A stretch of 64,000 nt of DNA, taken from VXMF01 sp965206775 (GTDB lineage: Bacteria; Acidobacteriota; Terriglobia; Bryobacterales; UBA6623). The position numbers were made by a program, and so were the translations under genes. Shown in pieces: positions 45,299 to 54,106 of the stretch. The stretch is from NCBI GenBank assembly GCA_965206775.1, contig CBDBKU010000002.1, positions 434,001 through 498,000 on the forward strand, in the 5' to 3' direction. Within the stretch, counting starts at the first letter, position 1. Each line of letters starts with the position of its first letter. The notes below the pieces were generated by a model. It was not told where the DNA came from. It saw nothing but the letters and a program-made list of their open reading frames with translations, and ran no database searches.

Positions 45299-46169
45299 AT
45301 GGCATCAAGGTATCGAATAGCGCTGGAAACGGAAGAGCGCGAAAAACTGCTTTCGCTCACGCGAAGTAGCAAGACATCCGGCAAGCTGTTTCTGAATGCG
45401 CGGGCCTTGCTGCTCTGCGACCGGGGGTCGGCCGGGCCGGGCTGGACGGTCGCAAGAACGGCGGAGGCCCTGGGCGTCACGTCCCGCACGATCGAGCACA
45501 TCAAGCGGCGCTTCGTCAAGGAGGGGCTGGAGGCGGTGCTACGGCGCAAGCCGCGGCAGCGCAAGCCGCGGAAGGTGACGTTCGACAGCGCGTTCGAAGC
45601 CCGCCTGTTCGCGCTGGCTCGCTCGCCCGCACCGCAAGGGCGGAGCCGCTGGACGGTGCGTCTGCTGGCCGAGAAAGCCGTGGAACTGGAATTTGCACCG
45701 ACAGTTTCGCCCATGACTGTCCACCGGCTGTTGAAGAAACGGAACTAAAGCTCACTGGAATAAGTACTGGTGAACCCGCCACGGGGCAACGCCGCATTCG
45801 TGGACTGCATGGAGGACGTCCTGGAAGTCTATTCCTGGGCTTGCGAAGCGAGTCGGCCCTCGGCTGGACGGTCGAGACCAACGAGCAGCTGCTCGGGAAA
45901 GTCCGCAACAAGATCCCGGCCCGGGCGCTGGCCGAGCGCCTCGAGATCCACTGCCCCCCAAGCACGGCAGCTGGCCGAGCATCGCGGCAATCGAGTTGAG
46001 CGCCCTATGCTGCCAATGCCTGAATCAACGCATCCCCGCCCTCGCCGCCATGCGCCAGCAGATCAACGCGTGCGAACCGCATTGCAACAACTGGCAGCCC
46101 ACGGTCGAGTGGCAGTTCACCACTCGCGACGCCTGCGTCAAACTCGGACGCCTCTATCCGAAACCGTAG
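45299..46169 (+). pseudogene. Decayed IS630-family transposase
   Basis: The first 149 codons encode an intact IS630 N-terminus with a helix-turn-helix (GWTVARTAEALGVTSRTIEHIKRRF) and a second DNA-binding segment (SRWTVRLLAEKAVEL, SPMTVHRLLKK). A TAA at 45746 ends it. Beyond it are recognisable transposase pieces: NPPRGNAAFVDCMEDVLEVY in the same frame after a second stop, then ETNEQLLGKVRNKIPA joined directly to ALAERLEIH with the central DDE-bearing section missing, then after a one-base loss in a C-run (45953-45958) KHGSWPSIAAIELSALCCQCL to RLYPKP and a final stop at 46167. Clearly non-functional. Confidence 0.88.
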
Positions 46170-46182
46170 CTGGCACTAGGTA

Positions 46183-47664
46183 CTAGCGCAAAGCTGTCAG
46201 CACCGACTCGCCGGCCAGTTCGAGGAACCGCTGCGGCATTACTCCGATCACGACCGTCAGCACGCCGCTCCCGACCAGCGCCACTCTCGTGCCCAGGCCC
46301 ATATCCAGCGCCGCGGGCTTGTCGCCGCTGCCGGTCAGCCAGCACGCCCGGATCACGCGGAAATAGTAGTATGCCGCCACTGCCACGTATAGCGCGGCAA
46401 ACACCGCAAGAATGTAGTAGCCCTCCCTCAGCAGACCGAGAAAGATGTAGTACTTGCCGTAGAATCCCGCCATGGGCGGGATGCCCGCTAGCGACAGCAT
46501 GAAGATCGCCATCAGGATCGTGTAGCCCGGAGCCCTGCCAAACAGGCCGTTCAGGTCGTCGAGCTCTTCCGCCGCCTCGCCGTCCCGGCGCAGCGCCGCG
46601 ATCAGGGCGAACGCCCCGAAATTCATGAAGACATACGCGAGGATGTAGATGGCAATCCCGCGCAGTCCCGCCTCGTTGGCCGCAACCAGTCCGAGCAGGA
46701 TGTAGCCCGCGTGCGCAACGGAGCTGTAAGCCAGGAGTCGCTTCAGGTTCGACTGGGTGACAGCGGCCAGGTTGCCGATCGTCATGGTGATCAGGGCGAT
46801 CGCGCCGAGCAGCGGGATCCACGCGTCCGCGACGCTGCCGTACACCGAAAGGAAGATCCGAATCATCAGCGCGAAGGACGCCGCCTTCGACGCCACCGAA
46901 ACATAGGCTGTCGTCGGAGTCGGCGCCCCTTCGTACACGTCGGGCGCCCACATGTGGAACGGCACGGCCGAGATCTTGAAGAACAGCCCGACCGATGTCG
47001 TGATCAGCGCGAGAACCGTGGCCCAGTCCCCGTCCGGTCTCGCGGCGACCGCTTCGCCCACCGCCTCCAGGCTCGTCGATCCGGCAATGCCGTACAGGAC
47101 CGAGAATCCGTACGCCAGCAGGCCGCTGGAGAAGGCCCCGAGAATGAGGTACTTCATCGCCGCCTCGTTCGACTTCTTCGACCGGCGCAGGAATCCCACC
47201 AGCACGTAGAAGCTCAGCGCCATCGTCTCGAGCGCGACGAACAGCACCACCAGGTCCTGGCCGGTCGCCATGACCGACATCCCGGCCTGCGCGAACAGCA
47301 GCAGCGCGTAGTACTCTCCGCGATGCTCGCCTTCCGATTCCATGTAGCGCGCCGAGAGCATCACCGCGAGGGTGGCGGACATGACGAAGATGAGGTTGAA
47401 GAAAACCCCGAACCCGTCGATTACGACGGATCCTGACAGCCCGGAGAACGCACCACCCGAACGAACGTCGGCCAGGTGCTGCAGCACCGCGATCGTGACG
47501 ACGCCCTCGCCGACAAGCGCCGTGATCGCGTTGAGCCAGCGCTTGCCCGTGCGACGCACCAGGAACGCGTCCGTCAGCAGGATTCCGCAGCCGAAAAGGC
47601 AGAGGATGATGGCCGGCTTGAGGACGTGGAAGTCGTTGAGTGTGAATATGAGCCCGTCCATCAT
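46183..47664 (-). CDS. nuoN: NADH-quinone oxidoreductase subunit N
   Basis: A 493-residue antiporter-like subunit of complex I. Motifs: DLVVLFVALETMALSFYVLVGF (lateral Glu), KISAVPFHMWAPDVYEGAPTPTTAY, TQSNLKRLLAYSSVAHAGYILLG and LAGIPPMAGFYGKYYIF. The MWAPDVYEGAPTP sequence separates NuoN from NuoL/M. The ATG overlaps the nuoM stop by four bases. It is the last gene of the operon, ending 13 bases from the IS630 relic. Confidence 0.96.
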   Translation of the reverse strand: MMDGLIFTLNDFHVLKPAIILCLFGCGILLTDAFLVRRTGKRWLNAITALVGEGVVTIAVLQHLADVRSGGAFSGLSGSVVIDGFGVFFNLIFVMSATLAVMLSARYMESEGEHRGEYYALLLFAQAGMSVMATGQDLVVLFVALETMALSFYVLVGFLRRSKKSNEAAMKYLILGAFSSGLLAYGFSVLYGIAGSTSLEAVGEAVAARPDGDWATVLALITTSVGLFFKISAVPFHMWAPDVYEGAPTPTTAYVSVASKAASFALMIRIFLSVYGSVADAWIPLLGAIALITMTIGNLAAVTQSNLKRLLAYSSVAHAGYILLGLVAANEAGLRGIAIYILAYVFMNFGAFALIAALRRDGEAAEELDDLNGLFGRAPGYTILMAIFMLSLAGIPPMAGFYGKYYIFLGLLREGYYILAVFAALYVAVAAYYYFRVIRACWLTGSGDKPAALDMGLGTRVALVGSGVLTVVIGVMPQRFLELAGESVLTALR

Positions 47665-49241
47665 TCACTCGCTGGAATCTCCGCGGCCAGGAGCCCTGCC
47701 AGGCGGTCCTCGCCTGCTGGCTCCTTGGCCGTGTTGCGGCTGAAGTATCCGGGATCGAGCCGCTCGACGAGCTTGTTCGTCGGGGCCTCGAGGATTTCGA
47801 AGCACGGCTTGGGATAGAGGCCGATCCAGAAGCAGCCCGCGATCAGCGGGGCCATCACGACGATCTCGCGCAGGTTCATGTCCCGCAAGCCCTCGTTCTT
47901 CGGATTCGTGACCGGGCCGAGCATGACGCGCTGGAACAGCCAGAGAAGGTAGGCTGCGCCCAGGACGATGCCCAGGACGCCGAAGCCGGCCCACCACGCG
48001 CTGACCTCGAAGGCGCCTCGCAGGATCGTGAACTCGCCGATGAACCCGTTCAGGCCGGGCATGCCCATCGAGGCGAACAGCGCGATAGCGAAGAGCACCG
48101 TGTAGATCGGCATCCGGTTCGCCAGCCCGCCGTAGTCGGCAATCTCCCGCGTGTGCCGCTGGTCGTACACGATCCCGACCGCCAGGAAGAGCAGCGGCGT
48201 CGACAGGCCGTGGTTGAGTCCCTGCAGCATCCCACCGGCGATTCCGTTCGGATTGAGGGCGATGAGGCCGAGGGTGCAGAAGCCGAGGTGGCTGACCGAC
48301 GAGTAGGCCACCAGCCGCTTCCAGTCCTTCTGCATGAGCGACACCAGGGCGCCGTACACGATGCCCACGATCGACAGGCCTGCGACGAGCTGCACCGTCA
48401 GGTCGTCGGTGGCGCCCTTCGGGAACAGCGGCATCGCGAAGCGCACCAAGCCGTAGAGGCCCATCTTCAGGAGGATGCCCGCCAGAATCACCGAGCCCGC
48501 CGTCGGCGCCTCGGTGTGAGCGTCGGGCAGCCAGGTGTGGAACGGGAACATCGGCACCTTCACCGCGAAGGCGACGAAGAAGCCCCAGAACAGCCAGAAC
48601 TGCATTTCCGGCCCGGTGTAGGCCGCCACCCGCATCAGGTCCTCCAGCGCGAAGCTGTAGTGCCCGAACTGCTCGAAGTGCCGGAAGTACACCGTCAGCA
48701 TCGCCAGCAGCATCAGCACCGAGCCGGCCAGCGTGTAGAGGAAGAACTTGATCGCCGCGTAGAGCCGCTTGCCGCCGCCCCAGATGCCGATGATGAAGTA
48801 CATCGGCACCAGCATGACTTCCCAAAAGACGTAGAAGAGGAAGACGTCCAGCACCATGAAGACGCCGAGCATCCCCGCCTGAAGGAACAGGAAGAACGCG
48901 TAGTATTCCTTGACCCTGTCCTGGATCGATGACCAGGAGCACAGGATCGACAGCCAGCCGACCACGACTGTCAGAAGGATCATCAGGTAGCCGAAGCCGT
49001 CGACGCCCAGGTAGTACTGCGCGCCGAGGGCTGGGATCCATTCGTGTCGCTCCACCAGCTGGAAGTCGCCGTTGGAGCTGTCGAAGGCCAGGATCATCGG
49101 AATCGTGACCAGCAGCCCGAGGACGGCGAAGCCGTTCGCTACGTACCGGACAAGATCCTTGCTCTCCTTTGGCAGGCACATGACGGCGAGCATGCCGATC
49201 AGCGGCGTCAGCCAGATGATGCTCAGAATGTGTTCGCTCAT
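47661..49241 (-). CDS. nuoM: NADH-quinone oxidoreductase subunit M
   Basis: A 526-residue antiporter-like subunit with about 14 helices. Motifs: FYVFWEVMLVPMYFIIGIWGG (lateral Glu), KVPMFPFHTWLPDAHTEAPTAGSVILAG and LMQKDWKRLVAYSSVSHLGFCTLG. The end (GLYPKPCFEILEAPTNKLVERL) is the normal NuoM terminus, which is what the paralogue at 33187-34681 has lost by frameshift. Lies 37 bases after nuoL and overlaps nuoN by ATGA. Confidence 0.96.
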   Translation of the reverse strand: MSEHILSIIWLTPLIGMLAVMCLPKESKDLVRYVANGFAVLGLLVTIPMILAFDSSNGDFQLVERHEWIPALGAQYYLGVDGFGYLMILLTVVVGWLSILCSWSSIQDRVKEYYAFFLFLQAGMLGVFMVLDVFLFYVFWEVMLVPMYFIIGIWGGGKRLYAAIKFFLYTLAGSVLMLLAMLTVYFRHFEQFGHYSFALEDLMRVAAYTGPEMQFWLFWGFFVAFAVKVPMFPFHTWLPDAHTEAPTAGSVILAGILLKMGLYGLVRFAMPLFPKGATDDLTVQLVAGLSIVGIVYGALVSLMQKDWKRLVAYSSVSHLGFCTLGLIALNPNGIAGGMLQGLNHGLSTPLLFLAVGIVYDQRHTREIADYGGLANRMPIYTVLFAIALFASMGMPGLNGFIGEFTILRGAFEVSAWWAGFGVLGIVLGAAYLLWLFQRVMLGPVTNPKNEGLRDMNLREIVVMAPLIAGCFWIGLYPKPCFEILEAPTNKLVERLDPGYFSRNTAKEPAGEDRLAGLLAAEIPASE

Positions 49242-49278
49242 GGTGTCGTGCGATCCGGACAGTTCCGCCCGCTCTCCC

Positions 49279-51396
49279 TTATCTGAATAGGTAGTACCCC
49301 GCGACGATCCCGACGCCGATCAGGAACAGCAGCGCGTAGTTCTGCACCAATCCGGTCTGGAACATCCGGACCGGGTAAGAAACCAGCTTCACTCCGAAGC
49401 CTACGACGTTCACGATGCCGTCGACCACCCACTTGTCGAAGAACATCGTCAGGCTCGACGACAGCCGCGTGAGCAGGCCGACGGAATTCACGGCTCCGTC
49501 GATCACCTGCCTGTCGAACGCGGCTAGGCCCGCGCCTCCGCCCTTCGCCGCGCCGCGGACGAATAGCGCGCCGTAGATCTCGTCGACGTTGTACTTGTTC
49601 AGCAAGACCCTGTGAAGACCCCGGCCGACGAGCCCGTGCATCGGTTCGCCCTCGTACCTCGCGGTGCGGAACATGCGGGTGGAAAGCCAGATCGCCAACA
49701 GCGCCAGCCCGACCGAGAGCGCCATCAGGCCCCATTCGAGCAGCGCACTGGGATGCTCGGCGCCTTCGCCGTGCGCCCCCTCGACGGCCACGGCCGAGCT
49801 CAGCCAGTGCTCGAGGCTCGGCAGCGCGTCATGAACTGGGCCGAAGACCAGAGGTGTACCGATCCAGCCCGCCAGGATGCTGCCCGCGGCCAGGATGATC
49901 AACGGCCATGTCATCGACCGGGGCGACTCGTGGACATGCGTCTCAGGAGCGACGCGGTCGTCGCCGTGGAACGTCATGTAAATCAGGCGGAACATGTAAA
50001 AGGCCGTCATCATCGCCGTCACCAGCCCCAGCACGTACAGCAGGGCGTGGTGCGATGAGTAAGTCTTCCAGAGAATCTCGTCCTTGGAGAAGAACCCGGC
50101 GAGGCCGGGAATGCCTGCGATCGCCAAGGCCCCGACCAGCATCGTCTTGTAGGTGACTGGGATCCTGTCCTTCAGCGCTCCCATCTTGCGCATGTCCTGC
50201 TCGCCGCCGACCGCATGGATGACAGAGCCGGAGCCGAGGAAGAGCAGGGCCTTGAAGAACGCGTGCGTGTACAGGTGGAAGATGCCGACCCAGAACGCGC
50301 CTACGCCGCAGGCCAGGAACATGTATCCGAGCTGCGAGACGGTCGAGTAGGCGAGGACCTTCTTGATGTCGTACTGCACAAGGCCGATCGAGGCAGCGAA
50401 GATCGCGGTTAGCCCGCCGACCACGGCCACCAGCAGCATGGCGTTGGGTGCCAGGACGAAGATCTCGCTGGATCGGGCCACCAGGTAGACCCCGGCCGTC
50501 ACCATCGTGGCGGCGTGGATCAGCGCCGAGACGGGCGTCGGGCCTTCCATGGCGTCCGGCAGCCAGACATGCAGCGGGAGCTGCGCCGACTTGCCAATCG
50601 CGCCGACGAAGAACAGCAGGCCCATGAGGCTCAGCGGCCCCCACGCGTCCTCGGCGTGGAACCCGCCGGCAGCGAGCGCGGGGCCGATCTCGGTGAACTT
50701 CAAGGTGCCCAGCGTGCTGAACGTCAGCAGCATGCCCAGCACGAACCCGGCGTCGCCCACTCGATTGACGATGAACGCCTTGTTGGCGGCATTGGACGCC
50801 GATTTCTTGCGGAAGTAGAAGCCGATCAGCCCGAAGCTGCAAAAGCCCACCCCTTCCCAGCCGACGAACAGCAGCGCGTAGTTGTTCCCCAGCACCAGCA
50901 CCAGCATGAAGAACAGGAACAGGTTGAGGAAGCCGAAGAAGCGGTAGTATCCGCCGTCGTGGGCCATGTAGCCGGTCGAGTAGACGTGGATGAGAAAGCC
51001 GATGCCCGTGATCACGAGGACCATGACCGAGCTCAGCGAGTCCAGCAGGAAGCCCCACTCGGCAGTGAAAGACCGCACGCCGACATCCGTGCCCGACTCG
51101 AGCCCGGCCAGCCAGGTCCACTTGACGACCTCGTAACTGTGCCCGTCGACGCTCTGAAGCTGGAAGATCGCGCCCAGGGAGAACAGGAACGACACCAGAA
51201 CCATGCCGGGGCAGATGATGTCGATCAGCTTGCGACCGGGCGAGGCGTGGTGATGGCCCGCGTGGGCATCGTCCTCGGGCGGGCCGAGAGGGTGCTGCTT
51301 GTCGAGCTTGCGCCCGAGCAGGAGCATCAGTGCCGCTCCGAGGAGCGGGAACATCGGTATGAGCCAGATACCTTCTAGGAAGAACACCGATTTCAC
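49279..51396 (-). CDS. nuoL: NADH-quinone oxidoreductase subunit L
   Basis: A 705-residue largest antiporter-like subunit. Core motifs: LLFVGWEGVGFCSFGLIGFYF, KSAQLPLHVWLPDAMEGPTPVSALIHAATMVTAGVYLV and GLVQYDIKKVLAYSTVSQLGYMFLA. The C-terminal lateral-helix region and final anchor (VQNYALLFLIGVGIVAGYYLF) are intact and lack the tandem repeat seen in the Mrp-operon paralogue of the same length. A histidine-rich cytoplasmic loop (DDAHAGHHHASPG) occurs near residue 45. Starts three bases after nuoK. Confidence 0.96.
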   Translation of the reverse strand: MKSVFFLEGIWLIPMFPLLGAALMLLLGRKLDKQHPLGPPEDDAHAGHHHASPGRKLIDIICPGMVLVSFLFSLGAIFQLQSVDGHSYEVVKWTWLAGLESGTDVGVRSFTAEWGFLLDSLSSVMVLVITGIGFLIHVYSTGYMAHDGGYYRFFGFLNLFLFFMLVLVLGNNYALLFVGWEGVGFCSFGLIGFYFRKKSASNAANKAFIVNRVGDAGFVLGMLLTFSTLGTLKFTEIGPALAAGGFHAEDAWGPLSLMGLLFFVGAIGKSAQLPLHVWLPDAMEGPTPVSALIHAATMVTAGVYLVARSSEIFVLAPNAMLLVAVVGGLTAIFAASIGLVQYDIKKVLAYSTVSQLGYMFLACGVGAFWVGIFHLYTHAFFKALLFLGSGSVIHAVGGEQDMRKMGALKDRIPVTYKTMLVGALAIAGIPGLAGFFSKDEILWKTYSSHHALLYVLGLVTAMMTAFYMFRLIYMTFHGDDRVAPETHVHESPRSMTWPLIILAAGSILAGWIGTPLVFGPVHDALPSLEHWLSSAVAVEGAHGEGAEHPSALLEWGLMALSVGLALLAIWLSTRMFRTARYEGEPMHGLVGRGLHRVLLNKYNVDEIYGALFVRGAAKGGGAGLAAFDRQVIDGAVNSVGLLTRLSSSLTMFFDKWVVDGIVNVVGFGVKLVSYPVRMFQTGLVQNYALLFLIGVGIVAGYYLFR

Positions 51397-51399
51397 TCC

Positions 51400-51705
51400 C
51401 TACCAGCGCAACAGGTCGATCTCGTCCGCGTGGACGGTGTGCTTGTTGCGGAACAGGGCGATCAAGATGCCCAGCCCTACCGCCGCTTCCGCTGCGGCTA
51501 CGGTGATGACGAATATGGAGAAGACTTGGCCGTGCACCTGCTGCTGGGCGGCAGAGAATGCGACCAGGTTGATGTTGACGGCGTTCAGGATCAGCTCGAC
51601 CGACATCAGCAGCACGAGGATGTTGCGACGGGTCAGGATCCCGATCACGCCTACGAGCATCAGGAGCGTGCTCAGTACGACGTAGTGCGAGGTGGTGACT
51701 TCCAT
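51400..51705 (-). CDS. nuoK: NADH-quinone oxidoreductase subunit K
   Basis: A 101-residue three-helix subunit. Conserved glutamates of the quinone-to-antiporter axis are present in LLMSVELILNAVNINLVAFS and ITVAAAEAAVGLGILIALFR. Length and motif order are exactly those of NuoK. Follows nuoJ by 18 bases. Confidence 0.96.
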   Translation of the reverse strand: MEVTTSHYVVLSTLLMLVGVIGILTRRNILVLLMSVELILNAVNINLVAFSAAQQQVHGQVFSIFVITVAAAEAAVGLGILIALFRNKHTVHADEIDLLRW

Positions 51706-51723
51706 TGTCGTTGCGCGCCGGCT

Positions 51724-52257
51724 CTAGCTCTCCGTTTGCCGGTTGCGGGGCTTCGACATCACGACGGCTCCTATGATGGCGACCAGCAGCAGGACCGACG
51801 CCAGCTCGAACGGCAGCAGGTATTCGGTGAAGAGCACCCTGCCGACCGTCTCGGAATTCTCTGTGAGCGATCCCGGGCCTAGCGGTTCGGGCATGCCGGG
51901 GTGGTCCAGCGCTCCGACTCCGCGCACCACGATGACCGCCAGCATGGAGCAGACCGCCCCGGCGCAGACCAGCGCCAGCCACTTCTGGTTCGAGAACCGC
52001 CGCTGCGTAGCTTCCTCCTGTAGCGGTACCAGCATGATCACGAACAGGAACAGGACCATGATCCCGCCGATGTACACGATGACCTGGACGCCGGCCAGGA
52101 ACTCAGCCCCCTGGAGCAGGAAGATACCGGCGACGCCCACGAGGGTGCTGATCAGCCACACCGCCGAGTAGACGACGTTGCGTCGCGTGATCGTCATGAC
52201 CGCGCTGCCGAGAATCAGGGCCGCCAGGACGTAGAAAAGAACCGTATCGATCAGCAT
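51724..52257 (-). CDS. nuoJ: NADH-quinone oxidoreductase subunit J
   Basis: A 177-residue five-helix subunit. LIDTVLFYVLAALILGSAVMTITRRNVVYSAVWL at the start and GAEFLAGVQVIVYIGGIMVLFLFVIML (the pi-bulge helix, with Tyr and the Gly pair) are characteristic. I placed the start at the ATG at 52257; the frame is open further up but only with non-family sequence. A 165-base gap separates it from nuoI, the longest gap in the operon. Confidence 0.94.
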   Translation of the reverse strand: MLIDTVLFYVLAALILGSAVMTITRRNVVYSAVWLISTLVGVAGIFLLQGAEFLAGVQVIVYIGGIMVLFLFVIMLVPLQEEATQRRFSNQKWLALVCAGAVCSMLAVIVVRGVGALDHPGMPEPLGPGSLTENSETVGRVLFTEYLLPFELASVLLLVAIIGAVVMSKPRNRQTES

Positions 52258-52422
52258 GCAGTATCCGCGCGGCTGGCGTGTCGATAGACTGACCAGCATA
52301 TCACCAACAGGCCCGGCAAGCCGCGGCATCCGGATGGGCGCTGGCCCTACCCGTTCCCAACGGCATGTCGCTAGTTCGAAGGAACCCGATTCGGAGGGAG
52401 TCCGGCAGCCCGCTAGAGCCCC

Positions 52423-52878
52423 TCAATGCGTGTAATGCACGGGCAGCGGCCCTTCTTCGAGCATCTGCCGGTCCCAGATCTGGCCTTCCCTGGTGTAGGT
52501 AGCCAGCTCGAAGTCCTGCGTGAGTTCGAGGGCGTCCACCGGGCACGCGTCCTCGCAAAGGCCGCAGAACATGCAGCGCGAGACGTCGTAAGTGAATGTC
52601 GTCAGGTCCTTGCGCTTGGTCTCGGGATTGCGCTCCGAGGTGACCACGATCAGCTGCTCCGGGCACGCCAGCGCGCACAGATTGCAGGAGATGCAGAGGG
52701 TTTCCTCAGTCTCGGGATGGTTGTTCAGGCGCGGGGCACCGCGGTAGCGCTCGGCCACGGGGGGCCGGGCAAGAGGGTATTGCTCGGTGACGACCTTCGA
52801 CGGGCTCTGGTTCTTGAAGGTTGTCCAGAGCCCCTTGAGCAGGTCGGTGAGCAGGAAGGTCTTGATCAGGTTGGCCAT
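52423..52878 (-). CDS. nuoI: NADH-quinone oxidoreductase subunit I (two 4Fe-4S clusters)
   Basis: A 151-residue ferredoxin-like subunit of the peripheral arm. Two complete 4Fe-4S motifs: Cys62, 65, 68, 72 (CISCNLCALACP) and Cys102, 105, 108, 112 (CMFCGLCEDACP), matching clusters N6a and N6b. An amphipathic N-terminus (FLLTDLLKGLWTTFKN) attaches it to the membrane. Normal length. Lies 38 bases after nuoH. Confidence 0.96.
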   Translation of the reverse strand: MANLIKTFLLTDLLKGLWTTFKNQSPSKVVTEQYPLARPPVAERYRGAPRLNNHPETEETLCISCNLCALACPEQLIVVTSERNPETKRKDLTTFTYDVSRCMFCGLCEDACPVDALELTQDFELATYTREGQIWDRQMLEEGPLPVHYTH

Positions 52879-52916
52879 GGGCTACCCCGCTTTCATTATC
52901 GCACCGCAGCCCCCGG

Positions 52917-54098
52917 CTATCCGCGGGCAAAGAGCTGGACGACGCCGTTGAGCACCAGGCCCGCCATGCTGATCGGAATGAGCCACTTCCAGCCCACGTC
53001 CATGAGCTGGTCGTAGCGGAAGCGGGGGAACGTGCCGCGGTACCAGATGAAAAGGTAGACCATGACAGCAAGCTTGAACGCGAACCAGAATAGGCCGATC
53101 AGGAGCGCGTTGGTCAGCGGCAGGACGAACAGCCCGGCGAGCGCGAGGAAGGCGGCGCCGAGAGCGGCCATCACGAGCCGAAAGCCGGGCACCACCTGCT
53201 TGGCGACGCCCTTCAGGCACCCGACAGCGATCAGGACGAAGAGCGCGGCCGGGAAGATTGTGTTGAATGGCAGCTCGAGAACGCCGACGTTTGGGAACGG
53301 CCGGAGCCAGCCGCCGAAGAAGAGCGTGACGCATAGCGAGCTGATCACCACGATGGCCGCGTACTCGGCCAGGAAGAACAGCGCCCAGCGGAATCCCGAA
53401 TACTCGGTGTGGAAGCCCGCCACGAGCTCCGACTCCGCCTCCGGCAGATCAAACGGAGCTCGATTCGTCTCCGCCGTCGCGGCGATGATGAACAGTACGG
53501 TCGGAATCAGCATCAGGCCGTAGTTGTCGAAGGCTCCCCAGACGCCACGCTCGAGCTGTGCCCGGATGACGCCCTGCATCGACAGCGTGCCCGCGCACAT
53601 GATGGCGGTGACCGTCGCGAAGCCCAGCGGCACCTCGTAGCTCACCATCTGCGCGGCAGCCCGCAGGGAGCCCATCAGCGAGTACTTCGAGTTTGCCGAC
53701 CAGCCGCCTAGGATCAATCCCAAGGCGCCGATCGAGGACATCGCGAGGATGAACAGGACGCCGATGTTGACGTCCGCGACGTACAGCCTGTCGCTGAGCG
53801 GCAGGACGGCGAAGGCGGAAAGCGCGGTGAACGTGGAAAGAACCGGGGCGAGCCAGAAGATCCACTTGTCCGAGCGCGAAGGAATGATGTCCTCCTTCAG
53901 CATCAGCTTGAGGGCGTCCGCCAGGGGCTGCAGGACGCCGTAGGGGCCGACGCGCATCGGCCCGAGCCGGACCTGCAGGTCGGCTAGAACCTTGCGCTCG
54001 GCGAGCACGATGTAACCAGCGATCAGCGGGAATACGAGGATGATCGCGACCGTCAGGAGAAGTGGCGGCAGGTAGGGATTGGCAAGCAGTTGTTCCAT
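52917..54098 (-). CDS. nuoH: NADH-quinone oxidoreductase subunit H
   Basis: A 393-residue eight-helix subunit forming the quinone chamber. Conserved: AERKVLADLQVRLGPMRVGPYGVLQPLADALKLMLKED, AAAQMVSYEVPLG, ETNRAPFDLPEAESELVAGFHTEYSGFRWALFFLAEY. The ATG at 54098 begins MEQLLANPYL; upstream open frame lies antiparallel to nuoD codons and is spurious. Starts eight bases after nuoD. No nuoE, F or G lies between D and H. Confidence 0.96.
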   Translation of the reverse strand: MEQLLANPYLPPLLLTVAIILVFPLIAGYIVLAERKVLADLQVRLGPMRVGPYGVLQPLADALKLMLKEDIIPSRSDKWIFWLAPVLSTFTALSAFAVLPLSDRLYVADVNIGVLFILAMSSIGALGLILGGWSANSKYSLMGSLRAAAQMVSYEVPLGFATVTAIMCAGTLSMQGVIRAQLERGVWGAFDNYGLMLIPTVLFIIAATAETNRAPFDLPEAESELVAGFHTEYSGFRWALFFLAEYAAIVVISSLCVTLFFGGWLRPFPNVGVLELPFNTIFPAALFVLIAVGCLKGVAKQVVPGFRLVMAALGAAFLALAGLFVLPLTNALLIGLFWFAFKLAVMVYLFIWYRGTFPRFRYDQLMDVGWKWLIPISMAGLVLNGVVQLFARG

Positions 54099-54106
54099 TG
54101 GGGGTC

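Noticed and set aside
49943..51982. 679-codon minus-strand frame over nuoL, nuoK and nuoJ
   Set aside because: Wrong-frame translation rich in Arg/Gly/Ala; the NuoL, NuoK and NuoJ frames carry every family motif.
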